A stretch of 39,376 bases of DNA from Kofleriaceae bacterium (GTDB lineage: Bacteria; Myxococcota_A; Polyangia; Haliangiales; Haliangiaceae). The translations under genes were made by a program, and so were the position numbers. Below are positions 8,737-16,525 of the stretch, in pieces (position 1 is the first letter of the stretch; every line of letters begins with the position of its first letter). Under the pieces are notes generated by a model, which was given only the letters and a program-made list of their open reading frames with translations, searched no databases and was not told where the DNA came from. The DNA lies in contig JAGPCO010000073.1 in NCBI GenBank assembly GCA_018058095.1, forward strand, positions 1-39,376, given 5' to 3'.

Positions 8737-9597
8737 CTAGTCCTCTCGGACCGCCACCTTGTGGCGTGGGTACAGCACGATCTCGATGCGTCGGTTCCGG
8801 GCCCGGTTGCGACTGGCCGGCCGGTACTCGCCGAACGCCACCGCCGCCAGGCGCCGGGGGTCGACCTTGACCTCGTCCTGGAGGTAGTGAACCACCGTCA
8901 ATGCCCGCGCCGATGACAGCTCCCAGTTCGAGGCGAAGCGGGCCACCGCCACCGGGGCAGGCGCTGGCTTGGCCTTGCCCTTGCCCTTGCCAGGCTCTCT
9001 GGGCGGTGCCTTGGGCGCGGCGATCGGCTGGTCGTCGGTGTGACCCTGGACCCAGATCTGCTTGTCCTCGAGATCGTTGAGCGCCTTGCCGACCCGGCCG
9101 AGCACGTCGCGCCCGCTCGCGGTCAGCTCGGCCTCGCCGGTGCGGAACAAGATCTTGTCGACCAGCTCGAGGTGGATCGCCCCGTCGGCCGACGACACCT
9201 CGCCCTGCTTGCCGACGACGAGGGCCAGCTGCTCCTCGAGCTTCTTGGCCTCGGCCGCCTTCTTGGCCAGCTCGTCCTGCTCGGCCCGCAGCGTCGCCGC
9301 CGCGCGCTCGGCCGCGTCCTGACCGGTGCGGGCCTCGGCCAGCTGGGCCTCGAGCGCTGAGATGGCCTCCGGCGCCGCCGACAGCCCGGCGCTGGGCTGG
9401 GGCGCCGCCGCCGGCTTCGGGTACACCAGCCAGGTTACGAGCGCGCCCGCCAGCGCGGCGCCGAGGCCGATGCCGAGCAGGCGCCCGCGCCCGCCGGCGT
9501 GGCCTGGCTCGTCGCGCTCCGACCGCTGCCGCGGCGCCGGCGGATAGCTGCCGGGCTTGACCAGTACACCGCTCGGATCACCGTCGCCGCGGGCCAT
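8737..9597 (-). CDS. MotB/OmpA-like peptidoglycan-binding membrane protein
   Basis: A 286-residue protein with a cytoplasmic Pro/Arg-rich N-terminus, one membrane segment (about 40-60), an Ala/Glu/Lys-rich coiled coil (about 75-130) and a C-terminal OmpA/MotB domain. The domain shows ILFRTGEAELTASGRDVL, GHTDDQPI, NWELSSARA and the arginine-rich NRARNRRIEI end, all typical of the MotB type that anchors to peptidoglycan. An unusual insertion of about 30 residues, rich in Lys, Pro, Gly and Ala, separates GHTDDQPI from NWELS. No motA or flagellar gene is nearby, so a general cell-wall anchor is as likely as a motor role. The ATG at 9597 was chosen; TACCGT lies five bases upstream. Confidence 0.85.
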   Translation of the reverse strand: MARGDGDPSGVLVKPGSYPPAPRQRSERDEPGHAGGRGRLLGIGLGAALAGALVTWLVYPKPAAAPQPSAGLSAAPEAISALEAQLAEARTGQDAAERAAATLRAEQDELAKKAAEAKKLEEQLALVVGKQGEVSSADGAIHLELVDKILFRTGEAELTASGRDVLGRVGKALNDLEDKQIWVQGHTDDQPIAAPKAPPREPGKGKGKAKPAPAPVAVARFASNWELSSARALTVVHYLQDEVKVDPRRLAAVAFGEYRPASRNRARNRRIEIVLYPRHKVAVRED

Positions 9598-9602
9598 GCG
9601 GC

Positions 9603-9608
9603 ACGGTA
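9603..9608 (-). promoter_or_regulatory. -10-like TACCGT, MotB/OmpA-like gene
   Basis: TACCGT on the minus strand lies five bases before the ATG at 9597. It fits the leaderless pattern of the window, with slightly shorter spacing. Confidence 0.4.
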
Positions 9609-9633
9609 ACACGGCGGACCGCGCCGCCGGCGC

Positions 9634-10848
9634 TCAGGCTCGAGCGCGGGTCCAGCGCGCCGGCCAGAAGCCGACGACCGCGGCGGGGATCAGCGGCCAG
9701 GCGACGATGGGCCAGAGCGGCTGGTGCAGCACGTCGACCAGGAGCAGCAGCGCGACCAGGCCGATCATCCCGACGCGCCCGCGCGCGTACAGCAGGCGCC
9801 AGCGCGGCGGCCCGACCGCGAGCATCACGTCGAGCGGCAGCAGCAGCAGGCAGGTCTCGTTCCAGCGCACGTACGGCAGCGGGCTGATGAGCGCGAGCAC
9901 CCAGAACGCCAGGCCGAGCACCAGCTGCGGCACCAGCGCGACCCACAGCCCGGTGCGGCCGAAGCGCCCGAGCCAGCGCGAGATCCAGGCCGGCGCCGTC
10001 AGCAGCAGCACGACCAGCGCCAGCAGCACGCGCCCGCTCGGGCCGTCGTCCTGCGGCGGTGGGCCGCGCCGCTGGTACACCACGATCGGCTCGATGCCCC
10101 ACAGGCGGGTCGCCGCCTCGCGCATGTAGTCGGGCAGGAACATACGCTCGTAGTAGGTCGGCACGCGGTCGGTCGCGCGGCCCATCGCCAGGTCGGTGAT
10201 GAGCAGCGGCAGGCGCATGCCATAGAAGCCCTTGCGCGCCAGGTCGCGGTAGGTCAGGCCGTCGGCCGGCGCGGTCAGCGCGCGCAGCTTGCCGCCGGTC
10301 GCCTCGTCGAGGACGTCGCGCACCCGGGTCGTGCAGTTGTCCCAGAAGTGATCGTAGGCGTAGTACTTGTTGGCCTCCTGCACGTCGTGGTCGAGGCGCG
10401 CCAGCACGCGCTGCTTCTCCTCGGGCGACAGCGGCAGCGGCTGGACCCAGATGGTGCGGTCGGCGCCCTCGTAGATCGAGAACATCTGCCGCGGCGTCTG
10501 CTCGCCAGCCCAGAAGCTGTTGGTGCCGCGGAAGAAGCCCCAGCCCATGCCGACCGGGTCGGCGAAGTTGCCGATGCCGTAGTTGTAACAAACGCTGCCC
10601 GACGGGTTGGCCTGGCGCACGCACAGGGCGATGTGGCCGTGCCGCTCCCAGATGAGCGCGCCCACGCCCATCGTCACCAGCTCGACCACCGGGTAGTCCT
10701 GGTACAGCCGCGCCACCTCAGGCGGCACGTTGCGCGGCTGGGCCTGGGCCGAGCGTGTCGCTCCGCCGGTGAGCGCGGTCAGCACCACCGCCAGCACCAG
10801 CACGTGCCGCGGCCAACAGCACGAACGGAGACCGCGACCAGCTGCCAT
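9634..10848 (-). CDS. DUF4105 (Lnb N-terminal-like) membrane protein
   Basis: A 404-residue protein with a signal sequence (to about residue 37). The DUF4105 domain follows, recognised by WERHGHIALCV, CYNYGIGNFADP, FFRGTNSFW and YAYDHFWDNCTTRVRD; the last segment carries the conserved His/Asn/Cys cluster. The C-terminal third has several membrane helices (about 265-400). DUF4105 is related to the N-terminal periplasmic domain of Lnb, a lipoprotein N-acyltransferase found in some Gram-positives, and the conserved His and Cys suggest a thiol-based catalytic site. Whether this one acts on lipids or lipoproteins is not shown by the sequence. It diverges from the beta-lactamase-like gene. GACACT sits six bases before the ATG at 10848. 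Confidence 0.85.
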   Translation of the reverse strand: MAAGRGLRSCCWPRHVLVLAVVLTALTGGATRSAQAQPRNVPPEVARLYQDYPVVELVTMGVGALIWERHGHIALCVRQANPSGSVCYNYGIGNFADPVGMGWGFFRGTNSFWAGEQTPRQMFSIYEGADRTIWVQPLPLSPEEKQRVLARLDHDVQEANKYYAYDHFWDNCTTRVRDVLDEATGGKLRALTAPADGLTYRDLARKGFYGMRLPLLITDLAMGRATDRVPTYYERMFLPDYMREAATRLWGIEPIVVYQRRGPPPQDDGPSGRVLLALVVLLLTAPAWISRWLGRFGRTGLWVALVPQLVLGLAFWVLALISPLPYVRWNETCLLLLPLDVMLAVGPPRWRLLYARGRVGMIGLVALLLLVDVLHQPLWPIVAWPLIPAAVVGFWPARWTRARA

Positions 10849-10854
10849 GGTCGC

Positions 10855-10860
10855 AGTGTC
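10855..10860 (-). promoter_or_regulatory. -10-like GACACT, DUF4105 gene
   Basis: GACACT on the minus strand is followed by six bases and the ATG at 10848. The conserved A2 and T6 positions are present. Confidence 0.4.
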
Positions 10861-10901
10861 CAAGGTGTCGGCGGTGCGCGCAAGCGACCGACGCCACGTG
10901 C

Positions 10902-10907
10902 TACCAC
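10902..10907 (+). promoter_or_regulatory. -10-like TACCAC before a GTG start
   Basis: TACCAC lies six bases before the GTG at 10914, back to back with the divergent GACACT element. The gap between the two starts is 65 bases. Confidence 0.4.
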
Positions 10908-10913
10908 CGGCGG

Positions 10914-12350
10914 GTGAACCTCATCACCCGTGCCTCCGGCCCGCGCAGCGTGGCCGCCCTGCTCGTCCTGATCGCCGCCTGCGGTGGCGGCCAGGCCGGC
11001 CCGACCACCACCCCCACCCCGCCGGTCGCCGGTGGCGCCGGCGACGGTGCCGGCAGCGCCGACGCCACGCCCGGCCCGGCCCGCCCCGCGCCGGGGCCGA
11101 CCGCCGAGGAGTCCCTGGCCTGGGTGCTCGGCGTCGTCGACGGCGCCGGGGTGACCGAGGCCGACCTGACCGCCCGCTTCACCAAGGAGTTCCTGGCCCA
11201 GGTCCCGCCGGCGCAGTTCCTGGCCATCGCCGCCGAGCTGCACCAGCAGCTGCCGCCGGTCAAGGTCCTCAAGAAGGACGGCAAGGCCCCGCTCGAGCTC
11301 GAGGCGATCCTCGACACCAAGGCTGGCGGCATCCGCGTCAAGCTGGCCATGACCGCGGCCGAGCCGCGCAAGATCCACACCCTCCTGTTCCAGCCGGCCT
11401 CGACCGAGGCGCCGCCGAAGAGCTACGGCGAGGTGGTGGCGCAGCTGCAGCAGGCCGGCGCCACCCCGAGCTTCTTCATCGCCGAGGTCAACCAGAAGAA
11501 GGGGCAGTGCACGTCGCGCCAGGCGTTCGATGCCGGCAAGCGGCTCGCCATCGGCTCGACCACCAAGCTGTGGGTGCTGCTGGCGACCGAGGCCAAGCTC
11601 GCCGCCAGCCGGGGCAAGCTGACCTGGGACAGCAAGCTGGCCATCCGCGACGAGGCCAAGAGCCTGCCGTCGGGGGTGCTGCAGGACCAGCCCGCCGGCA
11701 CCGAGCTGACCGTGCGGGAGTTCGCGCACAAGATGATCGGCATCAGCGACAACACCGCGACCGATCACCTCCTCGCCTTCGCCGGCCGCGAAGCGGTCGA
11801 GCGGGCCATGAAGGCGGCCGGCCACGGCGCGCCGGCGCTCAACACGCCGTTCCTGTCGACCCGCGAGCTGTTCGCGGTCAAGCTGCTGGCCACCCCGGAG
11901 GAGCTGGACGGGCTTCGCCGCACCAAGGGCACCGCCCGCCGCAAGATGCTCGAGGCGCTCGGCAAGCGGCCGATGACGCTCGAGTCCGTCAAGGACAAGA
12001 TCTGGACCGAGCCCAAGCTGCTCGAGTTCGAGTGGTTCGCCAACGGTGGCGACCTGTGCAGCGCGATGGCCAGCCTCGGCGTGGCCGGCAAGTTCGATCC
12101 CAAGAGCGAGGTCCTGACCGCGCTGGCGCAGAACCCCGGCATGCCGATCGATCGCGCGGTGTTCCCGTACGTCGGCTTCAAGGGTGGGTCCGAGCCCGGC
12201 GTGATGAACCTGACGTACCTGCTGCAGCGCGCCGACGGCCGCTGGTTCGTGGTGGTCGCCACCGTCAACGACCCGGCCAAGGCGGTGGTCGAGGGCACGG
12301 TGGTCGGCGCGGTCGGCGGCGCCATCAGCCTGCTCGGCGCCGAGAAGTAA
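10914..12350 (+). CDS. beta-lactamase-fold serine hydrolase lipoprotein
   Basis: A 478-residue exported protein. The signal peptide ends in LIAAC (Cys23) and is followed by a Gly/Pro/Thr linker. A helical N-terminal domain (about 64-165) resembles the Cpe/LpqF-type domain fused to some beta-lactamase-like enzymes. The serine-hydrolase domain shows SxxK as STTK (Ser215, Lys218), then SDN (278-280) and a KGG triad (423-425) at the place of the class A KTG. This is the class A beta-lactamase/penicillin-recognising fold; the KGG variant and the N-terminal domain argue for a non-beta-lactamase esterase or peptidase role. The GTG start is supported by the lipobox and the -10-like element. Confidence 0.85.
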   Translation: MNLITRASGPRSVAALLVLIAACGGGQAGPTTTPTPPVAGGAGDGAGSADATPGPARPAPGPTAEESLAWVLGVVDGAGVTEADLTARFTKEFLAQVPPAQFLAIAAELHQQLPPVKVLKKDGKAPLELEAILDTKAGGIRVKLAMTAAEPRKIHTLLFQPASTEAPPKSYGEVVAQLQQAGATPSFFIAEVNQKKGQCTSRQAFDAGKRLAIGSTTKLWVLLATEAKLAASRGKLTWDSKLAIRDEAKSLPSGVLQDQPAGTELTVREFAHKMIGISDNTATDHLLAFAGREAVERAMKAAGHGAPALNTPFLSTRELFAVKLLATPEELDGLRRTKGTARRKMLEALGKRPMTLESVKDKIWTEPKLLEFEWFANGGDLCSAMASLGVAGKFDPKSEVLTALAQNPGMPIDRAVFPYVGFKGGSEPGVMNLTYLLQRADGRWFVVVATVNDPAKAVVEGTVVGAVGGAISLLGAEK

Positions 12351-12381
12351 CGGCTCCCACGGCCGGCGGCGCGATCGGTGT

Positions 12382-12387
12382 TAAGGT
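12382..12387 (+). promoter_or_regulatory. -10-like TAAGGT before a GTG start
   Basis: TAAGGT lies seven bases before the GTG at 12395, in the 44-base gap after the beta-lactamase-like gene. A separate promoter for the PF10136 gene is possible. Confidence 0.4.
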
Positions 12388-12394
12388 CGTCGCC

Positions 12395-14443
12395 GTGAGC
12401 GACGACGCCGACGAGGAGGCGCCGGCGGCGGGTACGCCGTTTCCGGGCCGCGCCGAGTTCGCCCAGAGCCTGGGTGTGCCCGACGGCAAGGCGGTCGGCC
12501 TGCTGCGCGTGCTGCTCGCCCGCATCCGGCCCGACGCCACCCTGCCCGAGCTCGGCACCCTGTTCGAGCACCTCGGCCGCTTCGTGGTGGCCGGACCGTC
12601 GCCCGGTCAGCTGCCCGCCAGCTTCGTCGGCTCGGCCTCGCGCGCGCGCTTCGAGCTGCTGGTCAGCGCGCTCGAGCGGGTCCCGGCGGCGCGGGCCCGG
12701 GTCGCCGGCTGTCTCGGCGCCATCCTGCGCCAGACCTCGGCCGTGCGCCTGCTGGCGGTGGTGGGTCAGCCCAACGACCGCGGCCTTTGGGCCGAGGCGA
12801 CCGATCGCCTGGCCGCGCGCTTCCTGCCGGCGCCGCCCGACCACCGTGACCTGGCGGCGCTGACCGCACGCGTCGTGCGCGGCCATCACGACTACGACTG
12901 GCTCGGCGCCGAGTGTGAACCGCTGCTCGATCGGTTCGAGGCGGTGATGGGCGACGCCTGGGCGCCGATGCGCGAGGCCGCGATCGACGCCATCGGCCTC
13001 ATCACCACCCGCATCGGCGCGCTCGGGCTGGGCGAGAACCTGCGGCCATGGCAGGACCACGCCTCGCTGCGCAGCTCACCGTTCTACCAGCTGGCGCGGG
13101 CCCCGCTCGACGAGCTGCCGCCGCTGGTGGCGGCGTGCCGGGTCGAGCTGGCCCGCATCCGCGGCCACCTCGAGGACCAGGGCGTCAGCGTCGACGTGGT
13201 GTATTCGATCGACGCCATCGATCGCGGCCTGACCCGCATCCAGCGCCTGTTGCCGATGGCCGGCGGCGACAGCACGGCCGAGACCACGCGCGGCCTCCTC
13301 GTCGTGCTCGGGCGCGGCCTGGTCGGTGAGCGCAGCTTCCGCCAGCTGGTGGCCGACAACATGCGCCTGCTCGCGCGCAAGGTCATCGAGCGGGCCGGTC
13401 GCACCGGCGAGCACTACGTCACCACCAGCCGACGCGAGTACTGGCACATGCTGAGCACGGCCGCCGGCGGCGGCGTGGTCACCGCCGGCACCGCGATCGG
13501 CAAGTTCCTGGTCAAGTGGGGCCACTTCCCGCTGTTCATCGACGGCGTGTTCTCGTCGCTGCTGTACGCCGGCAGCTTCCTCCTCATCCAGTTCCTCGGC
13601 TTCACGCTGGCGACCAAGCAGCCGTCGATGACCGCGGCCGCGCTGGCCGGGACCATCCGCGATCGGGCCGGGCCTGACCGCCTGGCCGACCTGGTCGCCC
13701 TCATCGCCCGCATCAGCCGGTCGCAGTTCGCGGCCGCGGTCGGCAACGTCGCCACCGTCATCCTGGTCATGGCCCTGTTCGACCAGCTGTGGAAGCTGTC
13801 GACCGGCGGCCCGTTCCTCGACACCGCCACCGCGACCGCGGTGGTCAAGTCGTTCGACCCGCTGCGCTCCGGCACCGTGCTGTTCGCCGCCTACACCGGC
13901 GTGCTGCTGTGGATGTCGAGCCTGGTCGCCGGCTGGTTCGAGAACTGGGTGGTGTACCGGCGCATCCCCGAGGGGCTCGAGCACCACCGGCTCGGCAAGC
14001 GCCTGGGCCCGGCGCGTATGGCCCGCCTGGCCCGCGGCGTCGAGCGGCAGGCCGCCGGCGTCGGCGGCAGCGTCGCGCTCGGCTTCTTCCTCGGCATGAC
14101 CACCCCGCTGGCCAAGTTCTTCGGCCTTCCGCTCGACGTCCGCCACGTCACCCTGTCGGCCGGCTCGCTGGCGCTGGCGCTGTCGTCGCTCAGCGTCGAC
14201 GACATCGGCTGGGCCGCCATCGGCCGGGCCTGGGCCGGCATCGCCGTGATCGGCCTGTGTAACTTCGGCGTCAGCTTCGCGCTCGCCCTCGTCGTCGCCA
14301 TGCGCGCGCGCGACGTACCGACCGGCGAGCGCCGCACCCTGCCGTGGGCGGTGCTGCGCCGCTTCTTCCGCCGGCCGCACGAGTTCTTCTGGCCGCCCAA
14401 GGACCCGGTCGGCGCGCCGCCGCGGGCCCCGACCGCGCACTGA
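12395..14443 (+). CDS. PF10136 'site-specific recombinase'-family membrane protein
   Basis: A 682-residue protein matching the PF10136 (SpecificRecomb/Gcr) family. It has a soluble helical N-terminal half and then a conserved core including ARKVIERAGRTGEHY and SRREYWHML. Several membrane helices follow (around residues 355-370, 380-405, 445-465, 492-515, 550-570 and 610-635). The family name implies DNA recombination, but no recombinase catalytic motif (tyrosine or serine type) is apparent and the protein is clearly multi-pass. An integral membrane function is the safer reading. The GTG at 12395 begins the protein at VSDDADEE; the frame is open far upstream through the preceding gene, but that is antisense-type shadow sequence. 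Confidence 0.85.
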   Translation: MSDDADEEAPAAGTPFPGRAEFAQSLGVPDGKAVGLLRVLLARIRPDATLPELGTLFEHLGRFVVAGPSPGQLPASFVGSASRARFELLVSALERVPAARARVAGCLGAILRQTSAVRLLAVVGQPNDRGLWAEATDRLAARFLPAPPDHRDLAALTARVVRGHHDYDWLGAECEPLLDRFEAVMGDAWAPMREAAIDAIGLITTRIGALGLGENLRPWQDHASLRSSPFYQLARAPLDELPPLVAACRVELARIRGHLEDQGVSVDVVYSIDAIDRGLTRIQRLLPMAGGDSTAETTRGLLVVLGRGLVGERSFRQLVADNMRLLARKVIERAGRTGEHYVTTSRREYWHMLSTAAGGGVVTAGTAIGKFLVKWGHFPLFIDGVFSSLLYAGSFLLIQFLGFTLATKQPSMTAAALAGTIRDRAGPDRLADLVALIARISRSQFAAAVGNVATVILVMALFDQLWKLSTGGPFLDTATATAVVKSFDPLRSGTVLFAAYTGVLLWMSSLVAGWFENWVVYRRIPEGLEHHRLGKRLGPARMARLARGVERQAAGVGGSVALGFFLGMTTPLAKFFGLPLDVRHVTLSAGSLALALSSLSVDDIGWAAIGRAWAGIAVIGLCNFGVSFALALVVAMRARDVPTGERRTLPWAVLRRFFRRPHEFFWPPKDPVGAPPRAPTAH

Positions 14444-14477
14444 GCTCGCCCCGCATCATTTATTGGTGGCGGCCCTC

Positions 14478-14520
14478 ACGTCGACGTCATCGGGCGAACG
14501 CGTCCGATGTCCCGGACGCG
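14478..14520. promoter_or_regulatory. palindrome and hairpin downstream of the PF10136 gene
   Basis: The perfect 10-bp palindrome ACGTCGACGT (14478-14487) is followed by a perfect 8-bp stem, CGCGTCCG (14499-14506) and CGGACGCG (14513-14520), with a six-base loop. No U-run follows. It could be a terminator for the upstream gene or an operator for the lipoprotein gene at 14629. The rest of this 185-base gap shows nothing definite. Confidence 0.35.
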
Positions 14521-14628
14521 CCATCAGTGTGCGACGCGCGCCACAATCGGTCGGCCCACGCCGATCTTCTCTCGCACGACGTGCGGCACGCCGCTATGGG
14601 TAGGCGCCTCAACAACCAGGAGCCACTC

Positions 14629-15294
14629 ATGCGCCTCTCCACCTCGTTCGTCGCGACCCTCGCCTCCCTCGCTGCCGTCACCGCGTGCAGCGACGACCCC
14701 TCCTCCGGGGGTGTCGACGCGCACATCGACCAGCCGGTCGCCGATGCCCCGGTCGCGCCGACGCCGGTCGAGTTCGGCAACGTCGCCCGCACCTGCACCC
14801 CCGACAACGCGGTCTCGCCGGTGCTGCCGGGCGAGGCCGGCCACTACGCCGCCACCAGCCTGACCCCACCGAGCTACCCGTTCACCGTCGACAAGGTCAG
14901 CTACTCGCTGCAGATGAACGGCTCGAACTGCCACGGTGGCCTGGCCCACCGCGTGCTCGTGTTCACCGCCAGCGGCGAGCCCGCGGCGGCGCCCAGCGCG
15001 GGCGCCATGGCCAGCATCGACGTGCCGGCCGGCGCGGATGCCGACCGCTGGGTCGACCTGACCCTGCCCAACCCCATCACGCTCACCAGCGGGCAGACGC
15101 TGGTGGTCGCCGTGCAGATGGCGTCCGACGGCGCGGACCGTTCGGTCTGCCTGAGCGCGTGCCCGGGCTCGGCCGCCGGCCACGACTGGTGGAGCAACGC
15201 GGCGGCCGAGCCGTACGCGTGGGCCGACATGTTCGCCGACTTCGGCTTCACCTCCGCCTACGTCATCGTGGCCGAGGGCACGCCCGGTGCGTGA
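14629..15294 (+). CDS. lipoprotein, unknown function
   Basis: A 221-residue protein of no recognised family. The ATG at 14629 has AGGAG seven to eight bases upstream and starts a signal peptide ending VTAC (Cys21). A short Asp/Pro linker precedes a domain rich in beta-strand-forming segments (about 45-218): FTVDKVSYSLQMNG, VLVFTASGEP, ITLTSGQTLVVAVQM, with Cys pairs in NVARTCTP, SNCHG and SVCLSACPG. The look is of an extracellular beta-sandwich. Its stop overlaps the GTG of the trypsin-like protease gene by 8 bases, so translation is probably coupled and the two may act together, for example as protease and surface partner. That functional link is inference. Confidence 0.75.
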   Translation: MRLSTSFVATLASLAAVTACSDDPSSGGVDAHIDQPVADAPVAPTPVEFGNVARTCTPDNAVSPVLPGEAGHYAATSLTPPSYPFTVDKVSYSLQMNGSNCHGGLAHRVLVFTASGEPAAAPSAGAMASIDVPAGADADRWVDLTLPNPITLTSGQTLVVAVQMASDGADRSVCLSACPGSAAGHDWWSNAAAEPYAWADMFADFGFTSAYVIVAEGTPGA

Positions 15295-16525
15295 CGCGGC
15301 CCGTCGTGGCGTGGTCGGCCCGGCGCTGATCGTCCTGGTGCTGTCCGGCACGGCGCCGGCCAGCGCGGCGATCTACGGCGTCGACGACCGCCTCGAGCCG
15401 TACCAGGCCGAAGCGCCGTGGCTGGCGCTGGCCGAGGACGCCGTCGTGCTCATGCTCGACCCGACCTCGTTCGACCTGTGTAGCGGCGTGGTCGCGCTCA
15501 CGGCCGACGTCCCGACGGTCGGGGTCGAGCAGATGTTGTGCCCGGGCCAGCCCTTCGCCGATCAGCCGTCGCTGGCCCGCTGCTCGGCCACGCTGGTCGA
15601 GCCCGACGTGGTGGCGACCGCGGCCCACTGCGTCGAAGACGACTCGCTGTGCCCGACCACGTTGTTCGCGCGAGCGCCGCGGTTCACCGCGCCGGGCGCG
15701 TTGTGGCTGCCCGGTCCGATGCAGGTCGCGTCGTGCCGCCGTGTCCTGGCGCGGGGCCAGGGGGTCGACGTCGTGCTGATCCAGCTCGATCACCCGATCG
15801 GACCGGCCGGTGCGCCGCTGGCGCCGGGCCTGCCCGGCATCGGCGAGACGATCGGCGCCATCGGCTTTCCGTCCGGCATGCCGGCCAAGGTCAGCACCTG
15901 CACCGTGCAGGCGCGGGTCGGCGATCTGACCCGACACGGGTGCGATCTCTTCCGTGGCAGCAGCGGATCCGGAACGTTCGACAGCGCCGGCCGCCTGTTC
16001 GGCGTGCACAGCCAGGGCCCGGGTGACTACCGGCCCGAGGGCGCCTGCCGGGTCCCGACGGTGTACGCCGAGGACGGCACCCTGCCCGGCGTGACCGACG
16101 TGCCGCAGTTTGGCGCCGCCGCGCCGATCGGCCCGGTCGTCGACGCGCTGTGCGCGACCGGCTGGCCCGGCGCCGTGTGTGGACGGCGCACGACCTGCGG
16201 CGATGGCACGTGTGCGGGTGGCGAGACCGAGTTCTCCTGCGCCGACGACTGCCCGGCCGCGAGTTGCGGCGACGGCGTCTGCCAGTGGGAGACCGAGGCG
16301 ACGACCTGCGCCACGGACTGCACCTTCATCGGCTGCATCGCGCCGCCACCGGCCGACGGCGCGCCAAACCCCGACGCCAGCCCGGGCCCGGGCGCGGACG
16401 ACCCGGGCGATGGCGGATGCGCCAGCGGCCGGGGCACCGGCGCGGGCAGCGTGCTGCTGCTGCTTGGGTGGGTCGCGGCTAGAACGCGCCGGCCAGGCCG
16501 ATGCCGCGTCCACCACCGTCGGTGA
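15287..16525 (+). CDS. trypsin-like serine protease with CGDGxC repeats and MYXO-CTERM-like tail
   Basis: A 412-residue exported protein with a signal peptide to about residue 28 and a chymotrypsin-fold domain (about 45-290). The triad is visible: His114 in TAAHC, Asp161 or Asp168 in GVDVVLIQLD, and Ser226 in GSSGSG. Two Cys-rich CGDGxC modules follow (about 304-350), then a Pro/Asp-rich linker and a C-terminal GGC, hydrophobic segment and Arg cluster (about 375-404). That end resembles the MYXO-CTERM sorting tail by which myxobacterial proteins are processed and displayed at the surface. The GTG start overlaps the upstream lipoprotein gene, and the 3' end overlaps the convergent gene by 47 bases. 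A secreted or surface protease is likely; its target is unknown. Confidence 0.88.
   Translation: MRDAARRGVVGPALIVLVLSGTAPASAAIYGVDDRLEPYQAEAPWLALAEDAVVLMLDPTSFDLCSGVVALTADVPTVGVEQMLCPGQPFADQPSLARCSATLVEPDVVATAAHCVEDDSLCPTTLFARAPRFTAPGALWLPGPMQVASCRRVLARGQGVDVVLIQLDHPIGPAGAPLAPGLPGIGETIGAIGFPSGMPAKVSTCTVQARVGDLTRHGCDLFRGSSGSGTFDSAGRLFGVHSQGPGDYRPEGACRVPTVYAEDGTLPGVTDVPQFGAAAPIGPVVDALCATGWPGAVCGRRTTCGDGTCAGGETEFSCADDCPAASCGDGVCQWETEATTCATDCTFIGCIAPPPADGAPNPDASPGPGADDPGDGGCASGRGTGAGSVLLLLGWVAARTRRPGRCRVHHRR

Noticed and set aside
14524-15351. A 275-codon minus-strand frame over the lipoprotein gene at 14629
   Set aside because: The plus strand has AGGAG, a lipobox and a coupled downstream gene; the minus frame has only Gly/Arg/Val-rich shadow sequence.
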